Positions 8,016-18,766 of a stretch of 64,000 bases of DNA are shown one piece after another. The stretch is from Selenihalanaerobacter shriftii. GTDB lineage: Bacteria; Bacillota; Halanaerobiia; Halobacteroidales; Acetohalobiaceae. Both the position numbers and the translations under genes were made by a program. Location of the stretch: positions 62,001 through 126,000 of the forward strand of contig NZ_FUWM01000007.1 in assembly GCF_900167185.1 (NCBI RefSeq), in the 5' to 3' direction. Under the pieces are notes generated by a model. That model did no database searches. It was not told the DNA's origin and saw nothing but the letters and a program-made list of their open reading frames with translations. The stretch's first letter is position 1; the number at the start of each line of letters is the position of its first letter.

Positions 8016-9263
8016 TTACGTAATTAATTCTATATTGGCACCGATATCTCTTAATTTTCTAGTAATATTTTGATAACCACGTTCAATATGATGAACATTA
8101 TAGATTTCTGTTTCTCCCTTAGCTAATAAGCCAGCAATAATTAAAGCTGCTCCTGCTCGCAAGTCGGTAGCTTCAACTTGAGCCCCTTCTAAATTAGCTT
8201 TAGCAACTACAGCACTTCTACCATCTACTTTTATTTTAGCTCCCATTCTTCTTAATTCATCAACATGGCCAAAACGATTCTCAAATACTGTTTCAATGAC
8301 TACATTTTCACCTTCAGCTTGAGTTAATAATGTCATGAATTGTGATTGCATATCTGTTGGAAATCCTGGATATGGCATAGTTTTAACATCTACACCTGCT
8401 AATTTGTTAGGAGCAGTCACTTTAACCTGATTAACATCTTCTATTACTTCTACTCCCATTTCTTTTAATTTAGCTATTAAAGCTCTAACATGTTCTACCA
8501 ATACATTCTCTATTACAAGTTCTCCACCAATAGCAGCTGCAGCCATCATATAAGTACCAGCCTCGATTCGATCAGGTATGATTGTATAATCCGCTCCTAT
8601 TAACTCTTCAACACCTTCAATCTTAATTACATCAGTTCCAGCACCTTTAACTTTAGCCCCCATTATATTTAAATAATTAGCTAGATCTATAATTTCAGGT
8701 TCTCGAGCAACATTTTCAATAACCGTTTCACCCTCTGCTTTAACAGCAGCTAACATAATATTCATTGTAGCCCCTACACTAGGATAATCCAAATAAATCT
8801 TAGCACCAATTAATTTATCTGCCTCTAATTTAACTATACCATGGTTTAACTCAACCTCTGCACCTAAAGCCGTAAAGCCCTTTAAATGTAAATCTATTGG
8901 ACGATTGCCTATTTCACAACCTCCCGGCAAAGCACATTGAGCTTGACCATATCTTCCTAATAAAGCACCTAAAGTATAATATGATGCTCTCAGCTTCCTG
9001 GCTAACTCATTATGAGTACTATATTTATTGACTAAATCAGCATTAACCTCTATTTCATTACCAGAAAAATCTACCTTAGCTCCTAAATCTGATAAGAGCT
9101 TGACTAAGTTATTAACATCTCTTAAATTTGGAATTCCTTTTAATTTACTCTCTCCTTCTCCCAATAAAGAAGCAGCAATAATCGGTAACGCAGCATTCTT
9201 TGCACCATTAACAGCAATTCTTCCATTCAAATTTCTAGTTTCTCTAACCAACAATCTCTTCAT
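8016..9263 (-). CDS. murA: UDP-N-acetylglucosamine 1-carboxyvinyltransferase
   Basis: MurA transfers enolpyruvate from PEP to UDP-GlcNAc, the first committed step of peptidoglycan synthesis in the cytoplasm. The 415-residue protein has the N-terminal NGAKNAALP (Lys22) and the fosfomycin-target cysteine in LPGGCEIGNRPIDLH (Cys116), plus the C-terminal AGAALIIAGLLAKGETEIYNVHHIERGY. The ATG at 9261-9263 follows AGGAGG by ten bases; the frame is open for 18 codons further upstream but that extension is not seen in the family. In B. subtilis murAA also lies between the atp operon and spoIID. Confidence 0.97.
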   Translation of the reverse strand: MKRLLVRETRNLNGRIAVNGAKNAALPIIAASLLGEGESKLKGIPNLRDVNNLVKLLSDLGAKVDFSGNEIEVNADLVNKYSTHNELARKLRASYYTLGALLGRYGQAQCALPGGCEIGNRPIDLHLKGFTALGAEVELNHGIVKLEADKLIGAKIYLDYPSVGATMNIMLAAVKAEGETVIENVAREPEIIDLANYLNIMGAKVKGAGTDVIKIEGVEELIGADYTIIPDRIEAGTYMMAAAAIGGELVIENVLVEHVRALIAKLKEMGVEVIEDVNQVKVTAPNKLAGVDVKTMPYPGFPTDMQSQFMTLLTQAEGENVVIETVFENRFGHVDELRRMGAKIKVDGRSAVVAKANLEGAQVEATDLRAGAALIIAGLLAKGETEIYNVHHIERGYQNITRKLRDIGANIELIT

Positions 9264-9415
9264 TACTTTATATCCTCCTGTTGTGAATTTGTTAACAATT
9301 AATCTATATGAATCCATATGTCTTTTATATTAACATATTAAATTGCTTCATCTTTATTTTCTAGATGGAAACTTAATATCCTGCTTATAAAAGTAATATT
9401 TATTTGAATTCACTC

Positions 9416-10000
9416 TTAACAGACACAAGAGGAGTTAAATAAACTATCAATCCAACTCATTTTCTCAAAGTTAATTAATTCTTCAGGAGCATTTTCTTCT
9501 ATCTTATGATAACAATCTGCACAAATTTTTTCGCCAGCTTTTTGTAATAATTCTACAGGTAAACCTATTTCTTTGAATTTCTCTTCTTTATCAATTACTA
9601 TAATTTCTTCATGATGTACCGCATGATCACTAACTACTGCTAAACCTATATCTCCTTTGAATTCTGGTGAGTCTACCTTTTTGAAGGAAAGATTATTTTG
9701 ATTTGCTAGTTCAATGTAATCTTTAGCAGCTTTTAAGTTAGCTTTTCTACTAATAATTAACTTTTTAGCCTCAGAATCTTTAATTGCTTCTAAAACTTCA
9801 GGATAAACTCCTGGTTCAATGATCTGCTTAAAATTCAATACTCTAATTATCCTCTCTCTAAATTCTCCAAGAAATTGATTCTTCTCACCTTTTTTAAACT
9901 CATATCCACCATGAATTCCGGCAGAAATAGTCTTTTCTAATTTACTTTTATTCTGATTCAAAACTGCTTCTTCTTCTATTTCTTCATCTTTAGATTTCAA
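9416..10000 (-). CDS. YueI-like DUF1694 family protein
   Basis: A 194-residue protein of the YueI/DUF1694 family, function unknown. Recognisable parts are KTISAGIHGGYEFKKGEKNQFLGEFRERIIRVL, then an alpha/beta region resembling ribosomal L30e/L7Ae-like folds (EAIKDSEAKKLIISRKA, IGLAVVSDHAVHHEEI). The C-terminus has CADC and a terminal C-V-C, four cysteines that could bind a metal but are not a named motif. The start is TTG with GGGAGGG upstream. It stands alone between the atp terminator and murA. Confidence 0.7.
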   Translation of the reverse strand: MKSKDEEIEEEAVLNQNKSKLEKTISAGIHGGYEFKKGEKNQFLGEFRERIIRVLNFKQIIEPGVYPEVLEAIKDSEAKKLIISRKANLKAAKDYIELANQNNLSFKKVDSPEFKGDIGLAVVSDHAVHHEEIIVIDKEEKFKEIGLPVELLQKAGEKICADCYHKIEENAPEELINFEKMSWIDSLFNSSCVC

Positions 10001-10050
10001 TTACTTTCCCTCCCTTGCTATATAATACCTAATTATTTATATTTACATAC

Positions 10051-10085
10051 AAAAAGAAGAAGAGTAAGAGGTCTTCTCTTACTCT
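10051..10085 (-). terminator. Intrinsic terminator of the atp operon
   Basis: Stem AGAGTAAGAG (10061-10070) with its complement (10076-10085) and a five-base loop; the right arm includes the atpC stop codon, and the minus strand continues into a T-rich run (10051-10060). Confidence 0.88.
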
Positions 10086-10482
10086 CCTTTAGCTACCTTC
10101 ATTCTATTTATAGCTCTTTTTAAAGCATTCTCAGCTCTAATTTCATTAACATCAGGACTATTCTGTTCTAAACGTTTTTCTGCTCTTTGCTTAGCTTCTC
10201 TAGCTCTTTCTATATCTATCTCATCAGGAAACTCAGCTGTGTCAGCTAAAACATTTACTTGATCTGGCTTCACTTCTAAAAATCCACCACTAGTGACAAC
10301 AACAGTCTCATTGCCTTGGTTTTTGAATCTAATCTTACCTACATTTAATCCTGAAATTAAAGGAGCATGTTTAGGTAAAATACCTAAATCTCCATCCATA
10401 GCAGGAACTACAACCATTTCTACTTCTTCACTATATACAACCCGTTCTGGAGTCACGATGTCAAGTTGAATAGTAGACATCA

Positions 10483-10483
<1 letters not shown>
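10079..10483 (-). CDS. atpC: ATP synthase F1 subunit epsilon
   Basis: Epsilon is the small central-stalk subunit that couples rotation and can inhibit ATP hydrolysis. The 134-residue protein starts IQLDIVTPERVVYSEEVEMVVVPAMDGDLGILPKHAPLI, the conserved beta-sandwich, and ends with the helical hairpin ALKRAINRMKVAKGE. Two adjacent ATGs follow GGGAAGTGAG. Its start touches the atpD stop, so translation is likely coupled. It is the last gene of the operon; a terminator overlaps its stop codon. Confidence 0.97.
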
Positions 10484-11967
<1,484 letters not shown>

Positions 11968-11982
11968 TCATTCAAACCAAGT

Positions 11983-12849
11983 TTAATCTAAAGCGTTTGC
12001 CCCTCCAACAATCTCAGAAATCTCTTGTGTAATTTCGGCCTGTCTAGCTCGATTATATGACAAAGTTAATTCTTCAATCATTTCTTCAGCATTCTCAGTA
12101 GCTGAATCCATAGCAGTCATCCGGGAAGCAAATTCACTGGCCGTTGATTCTAATAAAGCACCAAACATGATATTTCGGATGTATTTAGGCAAAATCACAT
12201 CCAACACTTTATTTGGAGAAGGCTCATAAATATATTCACTCTGTAATCCTTCTTCTTCCATACCTTCAGGTTTAACTGGTAATAATTGTACTATCTTAGC
12301 CTCCTGAGCAAGTATAGTTTCAAATTGAGTGTAAACTAAATGAATCTTATCAAAAACTCTTTCTTCATAAAAATCAACTACTTCATTAGAAATATTCTGT
12401 GCTGTTCTCATTGATGGTTCATCATCTATATGTAGATATTCAGAAACATTCTCTATCTTATTTCTTTTAAAATAATTTCTCCCTTTTTTACCAACAGAAA
12501 TTACTCCTACCTCATCGTTACTTCTAGCATGCTCTTCAATATGGGCACTAACTTTTTTTAATACCCGAGCATTATAAGGTCCACAAAGACCTCGGTCTCC
12601 AGTAATAACTACATAACCGATTCTATCTATGCTCTCCCTTTCTTCTAAAAGAGTATGCATTTCACCATCTAATTTACTAGCAGCATCTACTAAAGTTTCT
12701 CGTGTCTTAGTAAAGAAAGGCTTTGCTGCCTCAGCTCGTTCTTGAGACTTTCTTAATTTAGCTGCTGCTACCAGCTTCATTGCTCGTGTAATCTTTTTAG
12801 TATTCTCTACACTACCAATCTTTCGTTTAATATCCCGCATACTTTGCAT
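11983..12849 (-). CDS. atpG: ATP synthase F1 subunit gamma
   Basis: Gamma is the rotating central shaft. N-terminal SMRDIKRKIGSVENTKKITRAMKLVAAAKLRK and C-terminal AMDSATENAEEMIEELTLSYNRARQAEITQEISEIVGGANAL form the coiled coil, with the Rossmann-like GDRGLCGPYNARV between. The ATG at 12847-12849 has GAGGTG six bases upstream; an in-frame GTG three codons earlier lies inside that site. Product 288 residues. Confidence 0.97.
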   Translation of the reverse strand: MQSMRDIKRKIGSVENTKKITRAMKLVAAAKLRKSQERAEAAKPFFTKTRETLVDAASKLDGEMHTLLEERESIDRIGYVVITGDRGLCGPYNARVLKKVSAHIEEHARSNDEVGVISVGKKGRNYFKRNKIENVSEYLHIDDEPSMRTAQNISNEVVDFYEERVFDKIHLVYTQFETILAQEAKIVQLLPVKPEGMEEEGLQSEYIYEPSPNKVLDVILPKYIRNIMFGALLESTASEFASRMTAMDSATENAEEMIEELTLSYNRARQAEITQEISEIVGGANALD

Positions 12850-12901
12850 TATGATCACCTCACTTTTTTAGGAGATCAACTTAACTTTAAATCTAATCTA
12901 T

Positions 12902-14434
12902 CTAAGCAGTCTCATCATTCTTATCGCTTGCTACAAATGTTTTCTTAAATTCTTTAATACCTTCAACTAATTTCTCTGCAATTTCATCATCTAATTTACC
13001 GGTTTCTTTAATTGATTCCGGAACTTCAGAATAATTACTATGCATAAAACCTATTAATTCCTCTTCAAAACGCTTAATATCATCTTCTGGCACATCACTC
13101 ATATGTCCATTAGTTACAGTATAAATACTAATTACCTGATCTTCTACAGCCATTGGACTATTCTCAGGCTGTTTTAAAACTTCTACTATTCTATCTCCAC
13201 GTGCCAGCTTCTGCTGAGTTGCTTCATCTAAATCAGAACCAAACTGCGCAAATGCCTCTAATTCACGATACTGTGATAAGTCCAAACGCAATGTACCGGC
13301 TACACTCTTCATAGCCTTAACCTGCGCACTACCACCTACTCGTGATACAGATAAACCGGCATTAATAGCTGGTCTTACACCTGAATAGAATAATTCACTT
13401 TCTAAGTATATCTGACCATCAGTAATGGAAATAACATTTGTAGGGATATAAGCAGAAACGTCACCAGCTTGAGTTTCAATAATCGGTAAAGCTGTTAAAG
13501 AACCTGCTCCCATCTCATCATTTAACTTAGCAGCTCTCTCTAATAAACGAGAGTGTAAGTAGAATACATCACCTGGATAAGCTTCTCGTCCTGGTGGTCG
13601 ACGTAAAAGTAATGACATTTCACGATATGCAACAGCATGTTTTGATAAATCATCATAGATAACTAATACATCTTTACCATTATACATATACTCTTCACCC
13701 ATAGCACAACCTGAATAAGGTGCTATGTACTGTAATGCAGATGCTTCACTAGCATTAGCAGCAACTACAATAGTATGGTCCATAGCTTGATTATCTTCTA
13801 ATGTCTGTACTACCTGAGCAACTGTAGATGCCTTCTGTCCAATTGCAACATAAATACAGATCACATCATTATCACGTTGATTAATAATAGTGTCTATTCC
13901 AATAGCTGTCTTACCAGTCTGACGGTCACCTATAATTAGCTCCCGCTGTCCTCGACCAATAGGTACCAAAGAGTCAATCGCTTTTAATCCAGTCTGTAAC
14001 GGTATTTCAACCGGTTGTCTCTCAATGATTCCTGGAGCTCCTGATTCAACTGGTCTCTGGTTATCAGTATCAATTGGTCCTTTTCCGTCAATTGGTTGAC
14101 CTAAAGCATTAACAACTCTTCCCATTAATTCTTCTCCTACCGGCACCTCAACAACTTTACCGGTCCTTTCAACAGTATCTCCTTCTTCAATTTCAGTCTC
14201 ATCACCTAAAATTACACAACCGATACTATCTTCTTCTAAGTTTAATGCCATTCCATAAACACCACTAGAAAATTGCAATAACTCTCCAGCCATTGCATCT
14301 TCTAATCCATGTAATTGGGCAATACCATCACCTACATTTAATACCGTCCCAACACTAACCGTCTGTAACTCTTTTTCATATCCTTCAATCTGCTGCTTAA
14401 TGATGGAACTAATCTCTTCCGGTTTTAGATTCAT
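12902..14434 (-). CDS. atpA: ATP synthase F1 subunit alpha
   Basis: Alpha holds the non-catalytic nucleotide sites. The P-loop [13 protein letters not shown], the arginine finger in [15 protein letters not shown] and the [35 protein letters not shown] block are intact. At 510 residues it is full length. The four-base gap to atpH and regular spacing to atpG place it in the middle of one transcript. Confidence 0.98.
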   Translation of the reverse strand: MNLKPEEISSIIKQQIEGYEKELQTVSVGTVLNVGDGIAQLHGLEDAMAGELLQFSSGVYGMALNLEEDSIGCVILGDETEIEEGDTVERTGKVVEVPVGEELMGRVVNALGQPIDGKGPIDTDNQRPVESGAPGIIERQPVEIPLQTGLKAIDSLVPIGRGQRELIIGDRQTGKTAIGIDTIINQRDNDVICIYVAIGQKASTVAQVVQTLEDNQAMDHTIVVAANASEASALQYIAPYSGCAMGEEYMYNGKDVLVIYDDLSKHAVAYREMSLLLRRPPGREAYPGDVFYLHSRLLERAAKLNDEMGAGSLTALPIIETQAGDVSAYIPTNVISITDGQIYLESELFYSGVRPAINAGLSVSRVGGSAQVKAMKSVAGTLRLDLSQYRELEAFAQFGSDLDEATQQKLARGDRIVEVLKQPENSPMAVEDQVISIYTVTNGHMSDVPEDDIKRFEEELIGFMHSNYSEVPESIKETGKLDDEIAEKLVEGIKEFKKTFVASDKNDETA

Positions 14435-14438
14435 CGAA

Positions 14439-15002
14439 TTAATTCACCCCTAACTGACTTACTTCTATTTTAGTAAGGTTATCTTTCATAACCTGAAGAT
14501 ACTTATGAAGACTACCATCAATAACTTTATCTCCAATCTTAAGTACTAAACCACCTATTAACTCTGGGTTAATCTTAATGTCTAATATAACTTCTGTATT
14601 TGTTAATTCTTCTAATTTCTCTTTTAATTTTACTGAATTATCATCAGATAATTCTACGGCTGTTTCAACTTCAATTTCTAAAATTTTATTCTCTTGATTA
14701 GCTAACTCTATATATTGATCTAAAATAGCTTCTAAAGTTTTTTCACGCCTCTTATCTATTAATAACTTAAGGAAATTCAATAAAGTTTGAGAAATCTTTG
14801 AACCAAAAAGTTCATCTAATAAACTCTTTTTATCTTCTCTAGAAATACGAGGATGGTATATGACCTCATTTAATTCTTCATGTTCTTCAATAGTATCTAA
14901 TACTTCAATTAAATCATCTTGTAACTCTTTTACTTTGCTCTTCTCAACAGCTAATTCAAATAGAGCTTGGCTATATCTTTTAGCTATCTGATTATTTATC
15001 AT
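14439..15002 (-). CDS. atpH: ATP synthase F1 subunit delta
   Basis: Delta links F1 to the b subunits of the peripheral stalk. The 187-residue sequence begins with [16 protein letters not shown], the usual helical domain, and ends with [33 protein letters not shown], the conserved C-terminal signature. It overlaps the end of atpF by four bases (ATGA), so the two stalk genes are translationally coupled. Confidence 0.96.
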   Translation of the reverse strand: MINNQIAKRYSQALFELAVEKSKVKELQDDLIEVLDTIEEHEELNEVIYHPRISREDKKSLLDELFGSKISQTLLNFLKLLIDKRREKTLEAILDQYIELANQENKILEIEVETAVELSDDNSVKLKEKLEELTNTEVILDIKINPELIGGLVLKIGDKVIDGSLHKYLQVMKDNLTKIEVSQLGVN

Positions 15003-15499
15003 TTAACCTCACCTATCTTTTCACCATCTAATTTATTAATATACTCACTTATAATTTGCTGTTGAGCTTGCTTGTCAATTGATTTCTCAATTAATTTCTG
15101 AGCAATTAAAACAGACATAGTAGCTACCTCATCACGTAGCTCTGCCACAGCCTGTTTTTGAGTTCTCTTGATTTCATCTTCGGCTTTTTTAATCTTTCTA
15201 TTTGCTTCCTCATTAGCCTCTTGAATAATCTTTGTTCTTTCTTCTTCTCCTTGTTGACGTGACTTATTTATAATTTCTTGAGCTTCTTGACGAGCATTTG
15301 CCAATTCAGATTCATATTTTTCTTTTAATTCCTTGGCTTTCTCTCGTTCTCTTTCAGCTTCTGATAATGAATTTTCAATTTTATTTGATCTCTTATCTAA
15401 GACTTCTGTAAGTGGATTATAGAGATACTTAATTAATAAAAACAACAAAATAAAGAAGTTGACTATTTGCCAAAATAATCCCCAATCAAGACTTACCAT
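14999..15499 (-). CDS. atpF: ATP synthase F0 subunit b
   Basis: The b subunit is the stator stalk. One N-terminal membrane segment (about residues 7-27, LFWQIVNFFILLFLLIKYLY) followed by NPLTEVLDKRSNKI and a long, highly charged coiled coil fits the family at 166 residues. Only one b gene is present, so the stalk is a homodimer. A 131-base gap with a hairpin (15558-15586) separates it from atpE. Confidence 0.96.
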   Translation of the reverse strand: MVSLDWGLFWQIVNFFILLFLLIKYLYNPLTEVLDKRSNKIENSLSEAEREREKAKELKEKYESELANARQEAQEIINKSRQQGEEERTKIIQEANEEANRKIKKAEDEIKRTQKQAVAELRDEVATMSVLIAQKLIEKSIDKQAQQQIISEYINKLDGEKIGEVK

Positions 15500-15557
15500 G
15501 CTTTAAGCCCCTCCTTTCCAGAAACAATATATTTGAAAATAATCTAAGGAAATATAA

Positions 15558-15586
15558 GGAAAGAAAAGCATGGTACTTTTCTTTCC
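15558..15586 (-). other. Hairpin between atpE and atpF
   Basis: Perfect 11-base-pair stem (GGAAAGAAAAG, 15558-15568, with its complement 15576-15586) and a seven-base loop in the only sizeable gap inside the F0 genes. There is no T-run after it on the minus strand, so a processing or mRNA-stabilising role that sets the high c:b ratio is more likely than termination. Confidence 0.7.
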
Positions 15587-15630
15587 CCTAGTAAGTTTTA
15601 AAATATCAACAAACTTTCAGCCCCTATATT

Positions 15631-15927
<297 letters not shown>

Positions 15928-15982
15928 TTACTATTTAGAAAGCCTACATATTATTTTTAAAGGCTCTCATAACTAATTTAGT

Positions 15983-16630
15983 TTATCCTCTAGCTACAGA
16001 AATATAAGCAATAGCTAACATCGTAAAGATGAAAGCTTGAATTATACCTACAAATACATCAAACCAAGCCATTAATGGAACAGGAATTACCCACGGCACA
16101 AACATAGCAATAATTCCTAAGATAACTCCTCCCCCTGCCATATTACCAAACAAACGGAAAGCGAGCGAAATAGGTTTAGCTAGCTCACCTATAAGATTAA
16201 GTGGTAATAAAGCAATTGATGGTTCTGTAAACTCTTTTATATATGTAAATCCTTTTTCCTCTAGCCCATAAAAATGTGTAGCCACAAAAACAATTAAAGC
16301 AATACCTAAAGTTGTATTTAAATCAGCAGTTGGATTGGGTACTAATGGAATTATTCCTACCAAATTGGCAAGCCCTATAAATAAAGCAATAGTGGCTATT
16401 AAAGGTAAAAATCTTTTGCCTTCATCAGGCATCATACCTTCAATCAAATCTATAATCGCTTCAATAAATAACTCAGCTGCATTCTGAGTCCCGCTTGGAA
16501 CCAATTCTATGCTCTTGCTAGCAGAGATAGCAAATACCCATAACACTAACATAATTACCCAAGAAACTACCACTGTATCAGTAACTGGGATTCCAAATAA
16601 ATGTAATACCACCTGTGGACCAGCTCCCAA
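15983..16630 (-). CDS. atpB: ATP synthase F0 subunit a
   Basis: Subunit a forms the ion half-channels against the c ring. The essential arginine lies in KPISLAFRLFGNMAGGGVILGII, with the preceding LPLNLIGELAKP also conserved, and the C-terminal helix contains GIIQAFIFTMLAIAYISVA. Five or six membrane segments are visible in 215 residues, which is typical for short Firmicute forms. It lies 94 bases upstream of atpE. Confidence 0.96.
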   Translation of the reverse strand: MGAGPQVVLHLFGIPVTDTVVVSWVIMLVLWVFAISASKSIELVPSGTQNAAELFIEAIIDLIEGMMPDEGKRFLPLIATIALFIGLANLVGIIPLVPNPTADLNTTLGIALIVFVATHFYGLEEKGFTYIKEFTEPSIALLPLNLIGELAKPISLAFRLFGNMAGGGVILGIIAMFVPWVIPVPLMAWFDVFVGIIQAFIFTMLAIAYISVARG

Positions 16631-16645
16631 TTGACCTCACCTCCT

Positions 16646-17047
16646 TTAATAGTTTTTTTCCACTAAACTATCTAAGTAATCCTTAAACTTGTTATATATA
16701 CTATCACCTAAAATCACCATTTTAACCATAAATAAACCTACAAGCATACTTATTAAATTTAAATAACTTCTTTGTAACGCTACATAAAGCACTACTCCAT
16801 AAATTAAATAACGAATAATATATCTCTTAAGCACCAGTGCTCTAGCTCCGTTAAATTCTTTTTCAATTGCTTCATCAACAGTGATTGCTAATAATTTAAA
16901 CATTAATAAAGAAGTAATTGTCCCAAATAAATATCCTAATAACCAATCTGTATGTAAACTTAAAGCTAAAGCAATGGTAACGAATCCTGTTACTTTTAAT
17001 ACTTTATTTCTAACTTCAGCTTCTGTTTCTCTTACTGCTTGCTGCAA
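16646..17047 (-). CDS. atpI: AtpI-like small membrane protein
   Basis: A 133-residue protein with four predicted membrane segments (about 20-38, 39-57, 73-93, 96-114), placed between atpZ and atpB. In F1F0 operons AtpI/UncI assists c-ring assembly and, with AtpZ, has been linked to Mg2+ or Ca2+ transport. There is no strong sequence motif, so the name rests on position, length and topology. Confidence 0.75.
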   Translation of the reverse strand: MQQAVRETEAEVRNKVLKVTGFVTIALALSLHTDWLLGYLFGTITSLLMFKLLAITVDEAIEKEFNGARALVLKRYIIRYLIYGVVLYVALQRSYLNLISMLVGLFMVKMVILGDSIYNKFKDYLDSLVEKNY

Positions 17048-17052
17048 TCAGG

Positions 17053-17280
17053 TCACTCCTTATCAAATATAGAATAAATGCTCTTGTATATATTCCAGAA
17101 TCCTGCCAGCACTCCCAAAATTATGAAGATTGCTGTAAAAATAAAAGTTAAATTAAGAATTCTATCAATAAATCTGCCTATAAAAAACCCAATACCAATA
17201 GAAGCTACCATAATCAATCCTAATTGGCTCACCATACTTAGCATCTTTAAGATATCTTTGATATCATCCTTATTTAACAT
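17053..17280 (-). CDS. atpZ: AtpZ-like protein (F0F1 gene-1 family)
   Basis: A 75-residue protein with two membrane helices, the first containing LGLIMVASIGIGFFIGRFIDR, which matches the glycine-rich first helix and GxxxGRxxD of AtpZ. It is the first gene of the operon and ends six bases before atpI begins. AtpZ and AtpI form a complex in alkaliphilic Bacillus. The ATG follows GGTGAT by eight bases. Confidence 0.8.
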   Translation of the reverse strand: MLNKDDIKDILKMLSMVSQLGLIMVASIGIGFFIGRFIDRILNLTFIFTAIFIILGVLAGFWNIYKSIYSIFDKE

Positions 17281-17481
17281 ATAATTAAATCACCACTATT
17301 TTCATCAGCTTAATGTTAAAAATAACATACTGCCTTATATATTTATGCTCATAGATAACTTTCTATATAAAAAGTGCTTCTCCTTCATAAAAGAACCATA
17401 AAATTAGCTTTTATATTTTTAATGACTTATTTTTCAGAAGATTTAAATAATAATAAAATCACATTTAAAGCAACAATTACT
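17281..17481 (-). promoter_or_regulatory. Long untranslated leader of the atp operon
   Basis: Between the predicted start of transcription (near 17475) and atpZ there are about 195 bases without a convincing gene. The stretch is A/T-rich, with one small palindrome (17313-17326). I recognise no known riboswitch. A short open frame on the plus strand crosses this region but has no coding signature. Confidence 0.5.
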
Positions 17482-17510
17482 ATAATACCAAAAAAATGCA
17501 TAAAAAGCAA
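17482..17510 (-). promoter_or_regulatory. Housekeeping promoter of the atp operon
   Basis: TTGCTT (17505-17510), exactly 17 bases, TATTAT (17482-17487), with TGG before the -10 (extended -10). This is the best housekeeping-type promoter upstream of atpZ. Confidence 0.75.
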
Positions 17511-17540
17511 GTTTAAGTATAATATATATTATAATCATAT

Positions 17541-18653
17541 TTATCTAAAATATGTAATTAATATCTCTTTTATATATTTAGCTGCTTTTCCATCACCATA
17601 AGGGTTCTTTATTTGAGCCATTTGCGAATATACATCTTCATCATTTAACAACTTAATACTTTCATTAATAATTTGCTCGCTATTATGCCCTACTAGTCGA
17701 ACAGTACCAGCATTAACAGCTTCAGGTCTTTCAGTTTTCTCTCTTAAGACTAAAACCGGTTTACCTAATGACGGTGCTTCTTCTTGAATACCACCAGAAT
17801 CAGTTAAAATAATATCCACTCTACCCATTAAATTAACAAATTCATTGTAGCTTAAAGGATTAATCAAATATACTCTAGATTCTTCACCTAGAGATTCATT
17901 AACTATTCTCTGCACCTTTGGATTAGGGTGAACAGGAAATATTACCTCTACGTCTGATAATTGTTCTAAAATCATTTTAACCGCCTGACAAATCTTAATT
18001 AAAGGTTGTCCTAAATTTTCTCTTCGATGTGCTGTTATTAAGATTTGTTTTCTTTTCTTAAAATCAATATTATTTAATACTTTACTAGTGAATTTATAAT
18101 TTCCTTTGAATATTTTTAATAAAGCATCAATTACTGTATTACCAGTCACAAAAATTCTTTCTTCTGGTATACCTTCTTTTAAAAGATTGTCTTTTGCATC
18201 GCCGGTTGGTGCAAAGTGAAGGTCAGATAATACTCCAGTTAAATGTCTATTCATCTCCTCAGGAAATGGTCTATACTTATCATATGTTCTTAAACCAGCC
18301 TCTATATGACCAATAGGGAGTTGATTATAATATCCAGCTAATGAAGTAACAAAGGTAGTTGTTGTATCCCCATGAACTAAAAGCATATCAGGGTTCTCTT
18401 TTTCTAAAATAGGATCTAGTTGCTGCAATATTCTAATGGTAATTTGATTTAGACTCTGTTCTGTTTGCATAATATCAAGATCATAATCTGGTTTAAGATG
18501 AAACAACTCCAATACTTGATCTAATAATTCTCTATGTTGAGCTGTAGTAATCACTAATGGTTTAATATCTTGACATTTTTTTAACTCTTTAATAACCGGT
18601 GCCATTTTAATTGCTTCTGGTCTAGTCCCAAAAATAATAGCTATCTTCTTAAT
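17541..18653 (-). CDS. wecB: UDP-N-acetylglucosamine 2-epimerase, probable ATT start
   Basis: This enzyme interconverts UDP-GlcNAc and UDP-ManNAc for surface polysaccharide or teichoic-acid-type linkage units. Conserved parts are IFGTRPEAIKMAPVIKEL, LLVHGDTTTTF, GHIEAGLRT, ITAHRRENLG and ILTDSGGIQEEAPSLGKPVLVLREKTERPEA. The ATG at 18605 begins inside the nucleotide-binding loop, so it cannot be the true start. Reading upstream in frame gives KKIAIIFGTRPEAIK, preceded by an ATT (18651-18653) where the family has Met, seven bases after AAAGGTGGTGA. A TGA lies three codons before this ATT, so there is no alternative ATG, GTG or TTG. Product 370 residues. B. subtilis mnaA also lies next to atp and upp. 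Confidence 0.93.
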   Translation of the reverse strand: MKKIAIIFGTRPEAIKMAPVIKELKKCQDIKPLVITTAQHRELLDQVLELFHLKPDYDLDIMQTEQSLNQITIRILQQLDPILEKENPDMLLVHGDTTTTFVTSLAGYYNQLPIGHIEAGLRTYDKYRPFPEEMNRHLTGVLSDLHFAPTGDAKDNLLKEGIPEERIFVTGNTVIDALLKIFKGNYKFTSKVLNNIDFKKRKQILITAHRRENLGQPLIKICQAVKMILEQLSDVEVIFPVHPNPKVQRIVNESLGEESRVYLINPLSYNEFVNLMGRVDIILTDSGGIQEEAPSLGKPVLVLREKTERPEAVNAGTVRLVGHNSEQIINESIKLLNDEDVYSQMAQIKNPYGDGKAAKYIKEILITYFR

Positions 18654-18725
18654 AACCGGTCACCACCTTTAAAAGAATCAGTCAAACACTAATTATTATA
18701 TTCATTTATTAACAATATATGTATG

Positions 18726-18757
18726 AAAAAGCGACTAGTTTAAATTTAAACTAGTCG
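18726..18757 (-). terminator. Intrinsic terminator after the WecA-like gene
   Basis: A 26-base perfect palindrome (18732-18757) centred on TTTAAATTTAAA is followed on the minus strand by five T residues (18726-18730). It separates the wecA-like gene from wecB. Confidence 0.85.
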
Positions 18758-18766
18758 GCATAATCA

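Noticed and set aside
9028-9333. 101-codon open frame opposite murA
   Set aside because: It mirrors a highly conserved gene; the codon pattern and protein text fit only murA on the minus strand.
17518-17533. Perfect TATA-type palindrome as wecB terminator
   Set aside because: It consists only of A and T, so the stem would be very weak; such palindromes are expected by chance in DNA this AT-rich.
17374-17601. 75-codon open frame on the plus strand across the atp leader
   Set aside because: It has low-complexity Lys/Ile/Asn text, overlaps the atp promoter and the wecB 3' end, and has no ribosome-binding site.
18591-18660. Repeated 12-base motif (ACCGGTTATTAA on the minus strand) in the wecB 5' region
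   Set aside because: One copy codes for conserved PVIK; the other overlaps the ATT start. It looks like coincidence, and no duplication extends beyond the 12 bases.
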